Source: Candidatus Gastranaerophilales bacterium (GTDB taxonomy: Bacteria; Cyanobacteriota; Vampirovibrionia; Gastranaerophilales; Gastranaerophilaceae). From it: a stretch of 64,000 nt of DNA. Every line of letters starts with the position of its first letter. The first letter of the stretch is position 1. This document shows, in pieces, positions 25,999 to 36,549 of this stretch. A program made the translations under genes and the position numbers. The notes beneath the pieces were generated by a model. It made no database searches. It worked only from the letters and a program-made list of their open reading frames with translations, and was not told the DNA's origin. The DNA lies in contig CALVBT010000004.1 of the NCBI GenBank assembly GCA_944325885.1, forward strand, positions 1 to 64,000, in the 5' to 3' direction.

Positions 25999-28083
25999 CT
26001 AAGCAGTTGCGCCTGATTTTTCAATGATTTCTTTTTCAACGTTAGCAGGAACCTGCTCATATTTAGCAAATTCCATAGAGAATGTACCACGGCCCTGAGT
26101 TTTTGAACGGATATCAGTAGCATAACCGAACATTTCAGCGAGCGGAACCATTGCTCTAACTTTTTGAATACCTGTACCTTCGATAATTTCCATACCTTCG
26201 ATACGGCCTCTTCTGGAAGCGATGTCGCCTACGATATCACCTGTATTTTCTTCAGGGATTTCGATTTCAACTTTCATCATAGGTTCAAGGATACAAGGTT
26301 TAGCTTTTTTGCAGCCTTCTTTGATAGCCATAGAACCTGCGATTTTGAACGCCATTTCAGAAGAGTCAACTTCGTGGTAAGAACCGTCATACAGTGTAAC
26401 TTTTACGTCAATCATCGGGAATCCTGCTAAGATACCGCCTTCAAGAGCTTCTTCCATACCTTTTCTTGCAGGTTCGATGTATTCTTTCGGAATAGCACCA
26501 CCGACGATTTTGTTTTCAAATACAAAACCTGCATTTTCTTCAGCCGGTTCGATTTGAATTTTAACGTGACCGTATTGACCTTTACCACCGGATTGTCTGA
26601 TGAATTTAGAATCCTGATCAGCATTGCCTCTGATGGTTTCACGGTAAGCAACCTGCGGTTTACCTACGTTAGCGTCTACTTTGAATTCTCTTAACAATCT
26701 GTCTACGATGATGTCTAAGTGTAACTCACCCATACCGGAGATGATTGTCTGGCCTGTTTCTGTATCAGATTTTACACGGAAAGAAGGATCTTCTTCTGCA
26801 AGTTTTTGAAGAGCAATACCCATTTTATCCTGGTCTGCTTTTGTTTTAGGTTCAATAGCTACAGAAATTACAGGTTCAGGGAAAGACATTTTTTCTAAGA
26901 TGATAGGTGCTTTTTCATCACAAAGAGTATCACCTGTAGTAGTGTCTTTTAAACCTACAGCTGCACAGATGTCGCCTGCATAAACTTCTTGAATTTCGTT
27001 TCTTTGATCAGCATACATTTGTACAAGTCTTGAGATACGTTCTTTTTTGCCGTTAGTAGCATTAAGAACATAAGAACCGGCTGTCAATTTACCTGAATAT
27101 ACACGCAAGAAAGTCAAACGGCCAACATATGGGTCTGTCATAACTTTGAATGCCAGTGCTGAGAAAGGCTCAGCTTCTGAAGAGTGTCTTTCTACTTTTG
27201 TACCGTCAGGCAATTCGCCTTCGATAGCTTTTACATCTACAGGAGAAGGCAGGTAGTTTACAACGTTGTCTAACAACAGCTGAACACCTTTGTTTTTGAA
27301 AGCAGTACCGCAGCAAACAGGAACAATTTTGTTTTCGCAAGTAGCTTTTCTCAAAACTTTTTTGAGTTCTTCAACTGTAGGTTCTTCACCTTCTAAGAAT
27401 TTCATCATCAAATCATCATCGAATTCAGAAATAGCTTCTACGAGTGCTGCGTGGTATTCATTAGCTTTTTCTACCATATCAGCAGGTATTTCTTCTTCTC
27501 TGATATCTGTACCGAGGTCGTTTGTATAGATTTCGGCTTTCATTGTCAAAAGGTCAATAAGACCTGTGAATTTGTCTTCTGCACCGATAGGCAGCTGGAT
27601 AGGATGAGCATTTGCGTTCAATCTGTTTCTCAACTGGTCAACTACACGGTAGAAGTTTGCACCTGTTCTGTCCATTTTGTTAACGAAAACCATTCTCGGA
27701 ACTTCGTATCTGTTAGCCTGACGCCATACAGTTTCAGATTGTGACTGAACACCGCCTACTGCACAAAAAACAGCAACCACACCGTCAAGTACACGCAAAG
27801 AACGTTCTACCTCGATAGTGAAGTCAACGTGGCCGGGGGTGTCGATAATATTGAGCTGGTGGCCTTTCCACATAGCTGTAACAGCAGCTGATTGGATAGT
27901 GATACCACGTTCTCTTTCTTGATCCATAAAGTCGGTAACTGCTGCACCATCGTGTACTTCACCGATTTTGTGAGTTTTACCTGTATAAAACAAGATACGT
28001 TCTGTTGTAGTTGTTTTACCGGCATCGATGTGAGCTGCAATCCCGAAGTTTCTAACTTTTTCCAATGGGACTTGTCTAGGCAT
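25999..28083 (-). CDS. fusA: Elongation factor G
   Basis: This 694-aa translational GTPase catalyses ribosome translocation. The G1 motif [16 protein letters not shown]2/G3 region [14 protein letters not shown] and DTPGHVDF, and G4 NKMD are all present, followed by domains II-V of normal length. It is not next to tufA or rpsL/rpsG here. The C-terminus ends [13 protein letters not shown]. Confidence 0.97.
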   Translation of the reverse strand: MPRQVPLEKVRNFGIAAHIDAGKTTTTERILFYTGKTHKIGEVHDGAAVTDFMDQERERGITIQSAAVTAMWKGHQLNIIDTPGHVDFTIEVERSLRVLDGVVAVFCAVGGVQSQSETVWRQANRYEVPRMVFVNKMDRTGANFYRVVDQLRNRLNANAHPIQLPIGAEDKFTGLIDLLTMKAEIYTNDLGTDIREEEIPADMVEKANEYHAALVEAISEFDDDLMMKFLEGEEPTVEELKKVLRKATCENKIVPVCCGTAFKNKGVQLLLDNVVNYLPSPVDVKAIEGELPDGTKVERHSSEAEPFSALAFKVMTDPYVGRLTFLRVYSGKLTAGSYVLNATNGKKERISRLVQMYADQRNEIQEVYAGDICAAVGLKDTTTGDTLCDEKAPIILEKMSFPEPVISVAIEPKTKADQDKMGIALQKLAEEDPSFRVKSDTETGQTIISGMGELHLDIIVDRLLREFKVDANVGKPQVAYRETIRGNADQDSKFIRQSGGKGQYGHVKIQIEPAEENAGFVFENKIVGGAIPKEYIEPARKGMEEALEGGILAGFPMIDVKVTLYDGSYHEVDSSEMAFKIAGSMAIKEGCKKAKPCILEPMMKVEIEIPEENTGDIVGDIASRRGRIEGMEIIEGTGIQKVRAMVPLAEMFGYATDIRSKTQGRGTFSMEFAKYEQVPANVEKEIIEKSGATA

Positions 28084-28255
28084 TTCGATTTTCCTTTTTA
28101 TTTTAACTAGTACTACTTAATTATTTGTCATTTATTCTGTGACAACTTTTTTTAGACAGCAAAAAGCTATCTTAAGTAGATTCTTGCATAAAAATGAAAA
28201 ATTTTAAAGGAAAAATTTAAGTATTGTTGAGAATAACAACAAACAAAACATATAA

Positions 28256-28295
28256 AAAAGCTCACCGCTGTGCTGTGTCACATTGATGAGCTTTT
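28256..28295 (-). terminator. Terminator of the small membrane protein gene
   Basis: The stem AAAAGCTCA/TGAGCTTTT is followed, on the minus strand, by a T-rich run. It lies between fusA and the gene at 28319. The rest of 28084-28318 (AT-rich, presumably the fusA promoter) shows no further feature. Confidence 0.75.
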
Positions 28296-28318
28296 CTTAA
28301 TCCTTTATAAATGTTTGT

Positions 28319-28684
28319 TTAGTCTTTGTTCTTTTTTGAAAATGCAGCAGCAATACCGTTAAAAACAAGACCGATAACTGCAAAAGCAGCACCTGTGAAC
28401 GCTGCACGTGTACCCATATCTTTCAGAGGGATAGTCGGGTGGTTCTTTTTAATAGCACGGAAAGCGTTTGTCAAACCGTCAAAAATACCGCTGACTATTG
28501 CGCCTGCTGCAAACTGCATGCCGATATAACCGAAGAATCTTGCTGCTTTACTTTTTTTCTTTGGCTTTTCAAATTCATCAGCTCTGTAATCTACAAAACC
28601 CGGCTCTGCTTTTTGCGCAAAAGAAGGGTTTGTGTTTGTTTTTGTTGAATAGTTATTATTTGAAAAATTTACTGCTTGTATCAT
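28319..28684 (-). CDS. Small lineage-type membrane protein
   Basis: This 121-aa protein has an N-terminal NPSFAQKAEPGF motif like that of other proteins in this window. A basic stretch (KPKKKSKAARFF) and two hydrophobic segments follow (about 52-72 and 95-115). The family is not recognised and the function unknown. It stands alone on the minus strand with its own terminator. Confidence 0.65.
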   Translation of the reverse strand: MIQAVNFSNNNYSTKTNTNPSFAQKAEPGFVDYRADEFEKPKKKSKAARFFGYIGMQFAAGAIVSGIFDGLTNAFRAIKKNHPTIPLKDMGTRAAFTGAAFAVIGLVFNGIAAAFSKKNKD

Positions 28685-28839
28685 TACGCACTCCTTTTTA
28701 ACTACAAGTATAAAACACCTGAATAAATTTTTTTGCTATTTTGACGCATTAATGTAACATAAGTTTATTTTATTATGTTAAAATATTTCATATAATTAAC
28801 TGACGCAAAATCAGACACAATTGCCCGCAAGGAGTTTTT

Positions 28840-29307
28840 ATGGATGAAAAACATTTGATACTGGAACAGTACAGAATATACAACGAGATGAAAGAGCGTT
28901 TTATTGACCGTTCTTTTATGGTTAACAGATTTTTCATGATTCTGGCAGCGATATTTTTGTTTTCACTGATTTTTGCAAAAATGTTTACGCCTCACCAGTA
29001 TTTTTTACTTCTTGGTTTAGAAATTTTTGGTATAGCTTCTTGCATAATGTGGATTTCCAATCAGGATGCATACGCTTCTATAATAAAAATAAAATACAAT
29101 TCCGTAATTGAAAAACTGGAAGAAGACCTTCCCAAAGCCCCCAACAGAGATGAATACAGAGAACTCACAGACAGACGTTCCAAAAAGAGAATAATCCTTG
29201 TTAAAGATATACAAAAATGGTTTGCTATACTTTTGATGTTTGTTTTTCTTGCAAACACTCTTGTAGACATTGCAAATGCAATTTTTGCACATTTTGTTAA
29301 CATGTAA
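28840..29307 (+). CDS. Small integral membrane protein, RipA-like layout
   Basis: This 155-aa protein has two membrane segments near the start (about 30-48 and 52-72), a cytoplasmic helical loop (NSVIEKLEEDLPKAPNRDEY) and a third membrane segment near the C-terminus (about 125-148). AAGGAG is near the ATG. It is recognised only as a small bacterial inner-membrane protein. The glutaredoxin gene follows 55 bp later. Confidence 0.65.
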   Translation: MDEKHLILEQYRIYNEMKERFIDRSFMVNRFFMILAAIFLFSLIFAKMFTPHQYFLLLGLEIFGIASCIMWISNQDAYASIIKIKYNSVIEKLEEDLPKAPNRDEYRELTDRRSKKRIILVKDIQKWFAILLMFVFLANTLVDIANAIFAHFVNM

Positions 29308-29362
29308 TTTTACACCTTCGGGCAATGTTACAGAATTTGTTTGGCTGCATAATAACAGCACT

Positions 29363-29635
29363 ATGGCTACAAATGATATAGAAATTTTTACAATTCCGAC
29401 ATGCCCGTTTTGCCAGAAGGCAAAAGACAAATTAAAGGACAATTATCTGGACTTTACGGAATACGATATTTCCCATAACGAAGAAGAATTGCGACGCAAA
29501 CTGGCAGAGATGTTCGAAATCCCTTCCGGAAGAGCAACAGTACCTCAAATTGCTATAAACGGAAAATATATAGGCGGGTATTCCGAACTCAAAGAACTGA
29601 TAAACTCCGGCAAATTAAATCAATATTTAAAATAA
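29363..29635 (+). CDS. grxC: Glutaredoxin
   Basis: This 90-aa thioredoxin-fold protein has the CPFC active site (TIPTCPFCQKAK), the TVPQIAINGKYIGGYSEL cis-Pro/GG glutathione-binding region and the normal length. It reduces disulfides and mixed glutathione disulfides. ATG 29363 gives the expected N-terminus (IEIFTIPTC). It converges with flhB, 3 bp apart. Confidence 0.9.
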   Translation: MATNDIEIFTIPTCPFCQKAKDKLKDNYLDFTEYDISHNEEELRRKLAEMFEIPSGRATVPQIAINGKYIGGYSELKELINSGKLNQYLK

Positions 29636-29638
29636 TTA

Positions 29639-30775
29639 TTATCTTCGACCCGGAGAAACATTCGGGTTGTGGTTCGGGTTCAAGTTCGGATTGTTTATGC
29701 GCATTTTCGGCGGGCCGTCTTTGCCGTATACAAAGGCAAGGATTTCTGCCACTGCGACATAAAGCTCTGCAGGAATAACCTGATCCACCTGCACCAATTT
29801 ATACAAAGAACGTGCCAGAGGTTTGTTCTCTACAATAGGGACATTATTGGCTTTTGCAATTTCTCTGATTTTAAAAGCCATATAATCAACACCCTTGGCA
29901 ACCACAACAGGAGCAGGAGCGATGTCTTTGTCATACTTCAGCGCAACTGAAAAATGTGTCGGGTTTGCGACTACAACATCGGCATTGGGGACAGCACTCA
30001 TCATTTTTTGTTTCATAAACTGCATTTGTGCAGACTTGATTTTGGATTTGATGATAGGATCCCCTTCCATATTTTTCCATTCATCTTTGATTTCCTGCTT
30101 TGTCATTTTTATGGATTTATTGTATTCATAATCCTGATATTTTTTGTCAATAAACCCGATAATCAGCATCGCAATACAGATGTTTATAATCATCTGGGTC
30201 AAGATGCTTGCCAGAACAGCAAATGCCGTCGGAATATCCACACCGAGAAGCCCGAGAATTTCATCTTTTCTGCCCATTACAGTAGAAAAACCAACATATC
30301 CCACAATACCCATTTTCAAAAACGACTTGCCGATTTCGACCATATTTTTTGGTTCAAAGGGATTGAACATCTTTTTTAACCCCTGAACAATGCTGCTCGG
30401 GGTAAGTTTATCAATTTTTGGTTTTATCTTTTCCGCTGTAAAAATAGGCCCGTTTAAAACTCTCAAAATTATAACGATAGCTGCACACAGCGCAAGCATA
30501 AAAGGCAAAAGCATTTCGCCCGTAACTTTTGCGTACGGAGCAAAGAGTCCTATTATATCATTTACTTCGATTTCGTCCGGATTGAGGTGGGTAAGAGTAT
30601 AATACAAGAGGTTTCTCAGCTTTTCCATAATCATCGGCGCAAGAACAAACAGAATCCCTATCCCTGCAATCATTGTCAATGCAGAGTTCATATCCTGACT
30701 TCGGGCTATATTACCTTTTTTCCGCTCGTCCTCCCGCCGCTTGGGGGTCGCCTCTTCCGTTTTTTCGTCTGCCAT
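29639..30775 (-). CDS. flhB: Flagellar export switch protein FlhB
   Basis: This 378-aa protein has four membrane segments (about 30-215) and a cytoplasmic domain with the autocleavage motif NPTH at about 269-272, the same position as in enterobacterial FlhB. It controls the switch from rod/hook to filament export substrates. It is the last of four adjacent export genes. The C-terminal tail is Asn/Pro-rich and unusually extended. Confidence 0.95.
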   Translation of the reverse strand: MADEKTEEATPKRREDERKKGNIARSQDMNSALTMIAGIGILFVLAPMIMEKLRNLLYYTLTHLNPDEIEVNDIIGLFAPYAKVTGEMLLPFMLALCAAIVIILRVLNGPIFTAEKIKPKIDKLTPSSIVQGLKKMFNPFEPKNMVEIGKSFLKMGIVGYVGFSTVMGRKDEILGLLGVDIPTAFAVLASILTQMIINICIAMLIIGFIDKKYQDYEYNKSIKMTKQEIKDEWKNMEGDPIIKSKIKSAQMQFMKQKMMSAVPNADVVVANPTHFSVALKYDKDIAPAPVVVAKGVDYMAFKIREIAKANNVPIVENKPLARSLYKLVQVDQVIPAELYVAVAEILAFVYGKDGPPKMRINNPNLNPNHNPNVSPGRR

Positions 30776-30784
30776 AATAATTTC

Positions 30785-31570
30785 CTACATCACAAGGTTA
30801 AGGATACCTTTCAGATAATTTTGTGTCACACCTATAAGATAGCTGACTGTCGGTGACAAGAACATCAGCATCAATATTATACCCACATAGACTTTCAGAG
30901 GTATTGCCACCATAAAAATATTCATCTGCGGCATCATTTTTGACATAAATCCCATCAATACTTCTGATACAAACATAACACAGAATATAGGCAAAATCAT
31001 ACTTATGCCTATAGAAAACATTGAGCCGCACATGTGCAGAACCTGAGATACTATGTTGCCTGTAAAAACATAATCCAGCCCCGGCGGCAGTGTTGTAAAA
31101 CTTTTATACAAAGCTGCAAAAAGCCACTGATGAGCATTCAAACCGATAAAAACCATTGTGGCAAGATACGTATACATTTGTGAAAGAATCTGAGTACTTT
31201 CTCCTGTGGTAGGGTCAAGCACCTGGCTCATAGACACACCTATCTGTATACTCACAAATTCACCGCCGATTTGTACCGCTGCAAAAAGAAATGTCGCACA
31301 AAAGCCAATAATACAGCCCACAGCAAATTCTCTAAACAGATAAAGCAAAAGCTCCGGCATGCTCTGAGGAACGATGAGTGAACTGTTAGCAGCCACCATC
31401 GGGAACAGTATAAAAGCAACAATTGCACACAGCCAAATTTTTACCTGCTGGGGTATCGGATAGGTAGAAATCAACGGCATGGTAAAAATCATACCGCTTA
31501 TTCTCGTAAAAATTATAACGAAAATAACGATATTAGACGGTGAAAGCAATGTCAAAAGATTTGGCTGCAT
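30785..31570 (-). CDS. fliR: Flagellar export protein FliR
   Basis: This 261-aa polytopic membrane protein of the export gate has six hydrophobic segments and a conserved central FAVGCIIGFCATFLFAAVQ region. It complexes with FliP and FliQ. It lies 9 bp upstream of flhB and 20 bp downstream of fliQ in one operon. Confidence 0.93.
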   Translation of the reverse strand: MQPNLLTLLSPSNIVIFVIIFTRISGMIFTMPLISTYPIPQQVKIWLCAIVAFILFPMVAANSSLIVPQSMPELLLYLFREFAVGCIIGFCATFLFAAVQIGGEFVSIQIGVSMSQVLDPTTGESTQILSQMYTYLATMVFIGLNAHQWLFAALYKSFTTLPPGLDYVFTGNIVSQVLHMCGSMFSIGISMILPIFCVMFVSEVLMGFMSKMMPQMNIFMVAIPLKVYVGIILMLMFLSPTVSYLIGVTQNYLKGILNLVM

Positions 31571-31590
31571 TTATATTTCCGTCCTTATCT

Positions 31591-31860
31591 CTACTTTATC
31601 ATTGTTTGAATATAATCAAACATTTCCGTACATCTGGAAACAAACATGTTGAGCATCCACGGGAAAAGCACTATCAAAGTCAAAATGCCGGCTATAATTT
31701 TTGGCACAAAAGTCAGTGTGGATTCCTGTATCTGTGTCACTGCCTGAAACACGCTTATCAAAAGACCCACGACCATACTTATAACAAGGATGGGTGTGGA
31801 TATTATCAAAATTAGTATCAGAGTATTCTGCATTAATGTCAAAAAGACTGAGTCTTCCAT
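31591..31860 (-). CDS. fliQ: Flagellar export protein FliQ
   Basis: This 89-aa protein is two membrane helices joined by a short loop (ILISTPILVISMVVGLLIS, then SFVPKIIAGILTLIV-type helix). This is the standard size for FliQ of the FliPQR core. It is placed between fliP and fliR. Confidence 0.93.
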   Translation of the reverse strand: MEDSVFLTLMQNTLILILIISTPILVISMVVGLLISVFQAVTQIQESTLTFVPKIIAGILTLIVLFPWMLNMFVSRCTEMFDYIQTMIK

Positions 31861-31881
31861 TTATTTTATTTTCCTTTTTTA

Positions 31882-32634
31882 TTATGTAATAAATCCCTCG
31901 AGCAGGGTTTTTGTGATGAGATACCAACCGTCTATCATTACAAACAAAATAAGTTTGAACGGCATCGCAACGGTAGTGGGCGGCAAAAACAGCATACCCA
32001 TTGAAACAAGGATACTTGCCACCACAATATCAATTACAAGAAACGGCAAAAATATAACAAACCCGATTTTAAAAGAAGTTTTTAGCTCGCTCAATACATA
32101 AGCCGGCAAAAGCGTATAAGTCGGGACATCCTGCCAGTTTTTGGGTTTTTCAATCTTTGCCATACTCAAAAACAGCCCGAGTTCTTTTTCTTCCGTATGT
32201 TTTATCATAAACTCTCTTAACGGAATAATAGCCTTGTCGAGTGCGGCCTGCTGGGTAATCTGGTTTTTCATATACGGTTGTATAGCAGTTTCGTTCATTT
32301 TATTAAACGTAGGAGCCATTACAAAAAACGTCAAAAGCAATGCCAGACCTGCAAGAACCTGATTGGGCGGCAATGTGGAAGTACCTATTGCCTGACGGGT
32401 AAGAGCAAGTACTATAATAATTCTTATAAACGCCGTACACATAATAAAAATGCTCGGAGCTAAGGTCAGGATTGTCAACAGGATAAGAATCTGTACACCC
32501 TGTGTAAACTCCTGCGGCGTATTAGCCTGATTCATCCCGACAGTGATTGTCGGAAAAGCCACGGCAGCGTGGGCTGCTGTGTTTGTGCAAAATGCTGCCA
32601 GCATTGCACCCAGTATTTTTATAAAATTTTTCAT
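31882..32634 (-). CDS. fliP: Flagellar export protein FliP
   Basis: This 250-aa protein has a signal-peptide-like N-terminus ending in AAHA and four membrane segments. Typical FliP stretches are FIRIIIVLALTRQAIGT and the QVLAGLALLLTFFVMAP loop. ATG 32634 is preferred because GGGGA lies just upstream and the length matches the family; upstream ATGs at 32652 and 32661 are possible. It is the first gene of the fliPQR-flhB operon. Confidence 0.92.
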   Translation of the reverse strand: MKNFIKILGAMLAAFCTNTAAHAAVAFPTITVGMNQANTPQEFTQGVQILILLTILTLAPSIFIMCTAFIRIIIVLALTRQAIGTSTLPPNQVLAGLALLLTFFVMAPTFNKMNETAIQPYMKNQITQQAALDKAIIPLREFMIKHTEEKELGLFLSMAKIEKPKNWQDVPTYTLLPAYVLSELKTSFKIGFVIFLPFLVIDIVVASILVSMGMLFLPPTTVAMPFKLILFVMIDGWYLITKTLLEGFIT

Positions 32635-32786
32635 ACTTCCCCAATATCTCATACTCAACATAGTACTATTCTATATTCAATCATATTTTAAGACCAATTC
32701 TTAATTAAACTTAAACTGTTTTGTCTACTATTGTTTTTTGAAAAAATAATTTATAATAATTTTAGTCACTATACGGGGAGTAATTT

Positions 32787-33659
32787 ATGTTTGCATTTGT
32801 GGACAATCATCACGACTTTATTTTTAATGTATTACCTGAATTTTTGCACAACAAGTGGGTTCTGACTGTTTTTCATATAATTTTCTTTGCTTTTGTTGTT
32901 AAAATCACAAACTTTTTTATAGAAAAATTTCTCGTAAGAATAATCAAAATCAAAGACGATTTTGAGTTTAAAAAACAGCTTATTACTCTAAAATCCATCA
33001 TAAAATCCATAGTTGATACGATAATCGTTGTATTTGCCATAATGTATATTCTAAACACTCTGGGTGTTGATATCAGACCGATACTTACAGCAGCAGGGGT
33101 TCTGGGTGTTGCAGTAGGTTTTGGTGCAAAAAGATTTTTTGAAGACATCATCACAGGCATGTCCCTGATTTTGGAAGGTCAGATAAGAGTCGGCGATTAT
33201 GTAGAAATTGCTGACCATCAGGGTGTTGTGGAAAAAGTGGACATAAAACTCATACAGCTTCGTGATTTGCAGGGGCGTGTCCACTATATCAGAAACGGTA
33301 TGGTTGACACGATAGTAAACTACACAAGGGATTATTCTTACTATATTTTTGATATAGGTGTTGCGTACAAAGAAAATCTTGACAATGTTATAAATGTTTT
33401 AAAAGAACTGGATGAAGAATTCAGAAACAATTCGACAGTAAAAGAGCATATCCTTGCACCTTTAGAGATTCTCGGGGTGGACAAGCTCGATGACTCTGCT
33501 GTTATTGTCAGAGCAAGGTTGAAAACTATTCCGATAAAACAGTGGGAAGTCGGCAGAGCCTTTAACAAAGCGATAAAAGACAAATTTGATGAAAAAGGAA
33601 TAGAAATACCTTTCCCGCAAAGAACTGTTTACCTTGTAAATGAAACAGAAAATAATTGA
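32787..33659 (+). CDS. MscS-family mechanosensitive channel
   Basis: This 290-aa protein has three N-terminal membrane helices (about 22-40, 68-88, 95-115). The pore-lining helix has the AAGVLGVAVGFGAKRFFED pattern, followed by the beta domain (EGQIRVGDYVEIADHQGVVE). Such channels open under membrane tension to release solutes. GGGGAG lies near the start. It stands as a single gene divergent from fliP. Confidence 0.93.
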   Translation: MFAFVDNHHDFIFNVLPEFLHNKWVLTVFHIIFFAFVVKITNFFIEKFLVRIIKIKDDFEFKKQLITLKSIIKSIVDTIIVVFAIMYILNTLGVDIRPILTAAGVLGVAVGFGAKRFFEDIITGMSLILEGQIRVGDYVEIADHQGVVEKVDIKLIQLRDLQGRVHYIRNGMVDTIVNYTRDYSYYIFDIGVAYKENLDNVINVLKELDEEFRNNSTVKEHILAPLEILGVDKLDDSAVIVRARLKTIPIKQWEVGRAFNKAIKDKFDEKGIEIPFPQRTVYLVNETENN

Positions 33660-34097
33660 TATTTTTTGTTTTCAATTAAGTGAGGTGTAAGACATTTACT
33701 TCTTCGTTCCGACTTCGTCGTCCCTCCTCCGTAGTCACTCCGAAGCAAACATCTTACACCTCTTATTCAAGCAGTGAAATTTGATTTTGAAACCTTTTAC
33801 GAAGCTTTGTACAACAACTTATCAAAACATCTGCAGGGCGAGTGTGTCTGAGGGCTGGGTAATTATAACAAACACTTTTATTCTTTGTTAGAAAATCTAT
33901 TTTGACAGCCCGAGTTGCGAGCCTTGAGTTTTGATTAGTTGATGTAGAAGCGTAGTATCAGGTTGAAAAATTAAATTTTGCTGCAAGAAAAGCGCAGCAG
34001 GTCGATTTTTAATAATTATCTGTATTTTCAGGTTGAAAAATCAAAATTCGTTTGTGGTAAAATATTTTCACATCACCGAAAAATAAGGAATAAAAAA
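33660..34097. repeat. 438-bp intergenic region with imperfect inverted repeat
   Basis: No gene is supported. Arms GAGGTGTAAGA (33682-33692) and TCTTACACCTC (33752-33762) enclose a C/T-rich loop with smaller pairings (TTCGT, CCGAAG). A direct repeat CAGGTTGAAAAAT occurs near 33959 and 34029. The hairpin may terminate mscS or be an intergenic repeat element. Confidence 0.6.
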
Positions 34098-34496
34098 TTG
34101 GCAGATATAACCTCATACAAACTCGCCAGTGTAATAGCAAGAATTTTGGATGACAAACTGGCTAAAGACATAACAATTTTGAATATAAGCAATGTTTCAG
34201 TTCTGGCAGATTATTTTGTAATTTGTTCTGCAGACACAAACACACAGGTAAAAGCCCTCACAGGCTATGTCAGAGATAGAATCAAACACATCTTTGACCG
34301 CATCCCCTCTGGCGAAGAAAATGACCTCAAAAACAGATGGAATCTTCTTGATTACGGCGATGTAATCGTGCATATCCTGCACAGAGAAGAAAGAGAAACC
34401 TACGCCATAGAAAAATTCTGGTCACACGCACACAAAGTTGACCGCACAGAATGGGAAGAAGAGTCAAAAGAATACTCCGAATACGAAGCACAGTAA
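34098..34496 (+). CDS. rsfS: Ribosomal silencing factor RsfS
   Basis: This 132-aa member of the RsfS/Iojap family binds uL14 and blocks subunit joining under starvation. Family segments present are LAKDITILNISNVSVLADYF, VICSADTNTQVKA and WNLLDYGDVIVHI. The start is TTG 34098, with AAGGAA 8 nt upstream; the open frame continues further 5' without similarity. The acidic C-terminal tail (EEESKEYSEYEAQ) is longer than usual. Confidence 0.92.
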   Translation: MADITSYKLASVIARILDDKLAKDITILNISNVSVLADYFVICSADTNTQVKALTGYVRDRIKHIFDRIPSGEENDLKNRWNLLDYGDVIVHILHREERETYAIEKFWSHAHKVDRTEWEEESKEYSEYEAQ

Positions 34497-34524
34497 TTTT
34501 ATCTTTGTTGACTACTTGTTTAAT

Positions 34525-36549
34525 TTACAACTTGAGCCACATAGCGTCATAAGGATTGAGTCTGACTGTCAGCTTTTTGTTCTGGACTCTTGCTCTGACC
34601 ATTTTGTCTGTCAAAAGGTCTTTTAGATACACATCTTTTGATTTTTTGCCAAAATTATCGTTTGTAAAAATAACAGTGGCCTTTTCTTTGTTGTCAGAAA
34701 GGTTGTTTATTACAATGATTCTGTCGTCTTTGTATTCCCTTACATAAGCGAACACCTCAGGTGTTTCTGTTTTCATTTCAACAAAAGTACCACGTGTCAT
34801 AACAGGGTATTGTTTTCTGACTTTAATAAGCTTTTGAACTCTGGCATACACCTTGTGGCTGTATGTTTCAGAGTTTTTCATAGCGTCATAAAAGACTTTT
34901 TGTTTTATCGGGCCTCTGTTTATATCCCTGCTGTCAAAATAGCTGAGCATTTTTGTTTTGTTCTTCTTTTGCGCCTTTTGTTTTGCTTCTCTTTGTTTTG
35001 CACTTTGCTTTGCATTAGCGTAGTTGTTAGGCATACCTATTTCGTCACCGTAATAGATAATCGGAACCCCCGGCAAAGAAAGCAGAATAGAAAAAGCCAT
35101 ACCTATTCTGTCAGGATTTCTGTCAAGAAAACTGGCCAGTCTTCCGGAAACACCGTAACCTTTTCTAAAAGCTGCGCCCTTTGGTGCAAGCCCGTCATAG
35201 AGAAGCTCTCTTGTTTTTTCGTTTACCATCTCGAGAGTCAATTCATCATGCACTCTCAAAAACATTGCCCACGCTGCAGATTCAGGGATTTGAGGGGTGC
35301 TTCTGTAAGCTTTCCAAAAATATGAATTGTCTGCCGTAATCAAAGATGCCCATATAGCAGGCATGTATGGAAAATGATAACAGATTTGGACTTCGTTTGT
35401 TCTTTTTATTTCTTTTAAATTATTTTTTATATTATGCTCTATTTTTCTTTCCGTACCAAAGTATGGAAGTATATTCTTCGGCTGCTGGCAGGCCTCTGCC
35501 TGAATAACAGAACGTGGCGCAACTGTCTGCAGATATGCGCTCAACAGCTGGATAACATAGTGGGTTTTTGGCTGATTTTCGGCACTTGTTCCTTTTTCTT
35601 TACTAAGATAAGGGATAGCATCCATCCTGAAAATATCCACACCCATATTTGCCCAGAATGTAATTGTATCAAGCATATAATAAAGCACTTCAGGGTTTTC
35701 CCAGTTTACATCCAGCTGGAAAGGATAAAAAGTATGATATATATAATAATCTTTGCCCTTTATTGTTACTTTTCTGTAGTGGTTGTCCGTAATTTCAGGG
35801 AAAATAAGACGTCTTTTTGAAATTGTGCCGTCTTTTTCTTTGTATTCCACCATGTAGCCGAGCTTTTCATCTTTATACTGGCGGTATTCCGGCATGTCTT
35901 CTCTTACGACAAAGTAATTTAGCTTGTTTATATCACCCTTTAATGCCTGCTGGAACCATTCATGCTGGTCAGAAAAATGGTTCAGTATCAAATCAGCTTT
36001 TATTTTAAAGCCTTTTTCTCTTGCTGATTTCATAAACTCGCCGAACTCTTCCATTCCGCCGAGGTCAGCACGGACATTTTGCGGATTTCTAACATCAAAA
36101 CCGGAGTCATTCATCGGAGAATCAGCAAACGGCAGTATATAAATCGTTGTTACCCCGAGGTCTTTGAGATAATCCAACATTCCGATAAGAGTTTTAAATG
36201 TTGCCGGTTTTCCGGAATCATCCACACCAAACTGGTCAGGATAAAACATATAGACAACTTCGTCTTTATACCAGTCAGAATCTCTTTTTATATCGTCCTC
36301 ATATAAATCCGGACGTCTTTCAAATTTTGCTTTTTTTATGATGGATTCTATCCGTGGATAAATTGTATCTACCTGCTCTTTGCCATATATATGTACGATT
36401 GCATCTTTCATTTCTGCTTCGAGCTTTTTAGGCACAAGTGTTTCATAACTCGGACCCTGTGCAGTTGCTGCAGCAGCATAAGCCAAAACGCCTGTGTAAT
36501 TTATGCACATAAGCACAAGTAACAAAAGGGCAAATAGTCTTTTTAACAT
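34525..36549 (-). CDS. Secreted GH13 alpha-amylase-family enzyme (trehalose synthase-like)
   Basis: This 674-aa protein has a signal peptide (MLKRLFALLLLVLMCINYT.. to AYA). GH13 motifs are present: LILNH (region I), DIFRMDAIPYL (nucleophile Asp near 310), QAEAC (acid near 351) and RVHDEL (Asp near 433). YYGDEIGMPN and a C-terminal beta domain follow. Domain order and the DSGFDVRNP loop resemble trehalose synthase and amylosucrase-like enzymes. It acts outside the cytoplasm on alpha-glucans or trehalose/maltose; the exact substrate is uncertain. Confidence 0.87.
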   Translation of the reverse strand: MLKRLFALLLLVLMCINYTGVLAYAAAATAQGPSYETLVPKKLEAEMKDAIVHIYGKEQVDTIYPRIESIIKKAKFERRPDLYEDDIKRDSDWYKDEVVYMFYPDQFGVDDSGKPATFKTLIGMLDYLKDLGVTTIYILPFADSPMNDSGFDVRNPQNVRADLGGMEEFGEFMKSAREKGFKIKADLILNHFSDQHEWFQQALKGDINKLNYFVVREDMPEYRQYKDEKLGYMVEYKEKDGTISKRRLIFPEITDNHYRKVTIKGKDYYIYHTFYPFQLDVNWENPEVLYYMLDTITFWANMGVDIFRMDAIPYLSKEKGTSAENQPKTHYVIQLLSAYLQTVAPRSVIQAEACQQPKNILPYFGTERKIEHNIKNNLKEIKRTNEVQICYHFPYMPAIWASLITADNSYFWKAYRSTPQIPESAAWAMFLRVHDELTLEMVNEKTRELLYDGLAPKGAAFRKGYGVSGRLASFLDRNPDRIGMAFSILLSLPGVPIIYYGDEIGMPNNYANAKQSAKQREAKQKAQKKNKTKMLSYFDSRDINRGPIKQKVFYDAMKNSETYSHKVYARVQKLIKVRKQYPVMTRGTFVEMKTETPEVFAYVREYKDDRIIVINNLSDNKEKATVIFTNDNFGKKSKDVYLKDLLTDKMVRARVQNKKLTVRLNPYDAMWLKL

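Noticed and set aside
27290-28110. Several antisense frames within fusA
   Set aside because: They are shadows of the strongly conserved EF-G reading frame.
33780-33960. Structured RNA such as RNase P or 6S in the 438-bp gap
   Set aside because: I could not find the conserved core sequences or a long closing stem.
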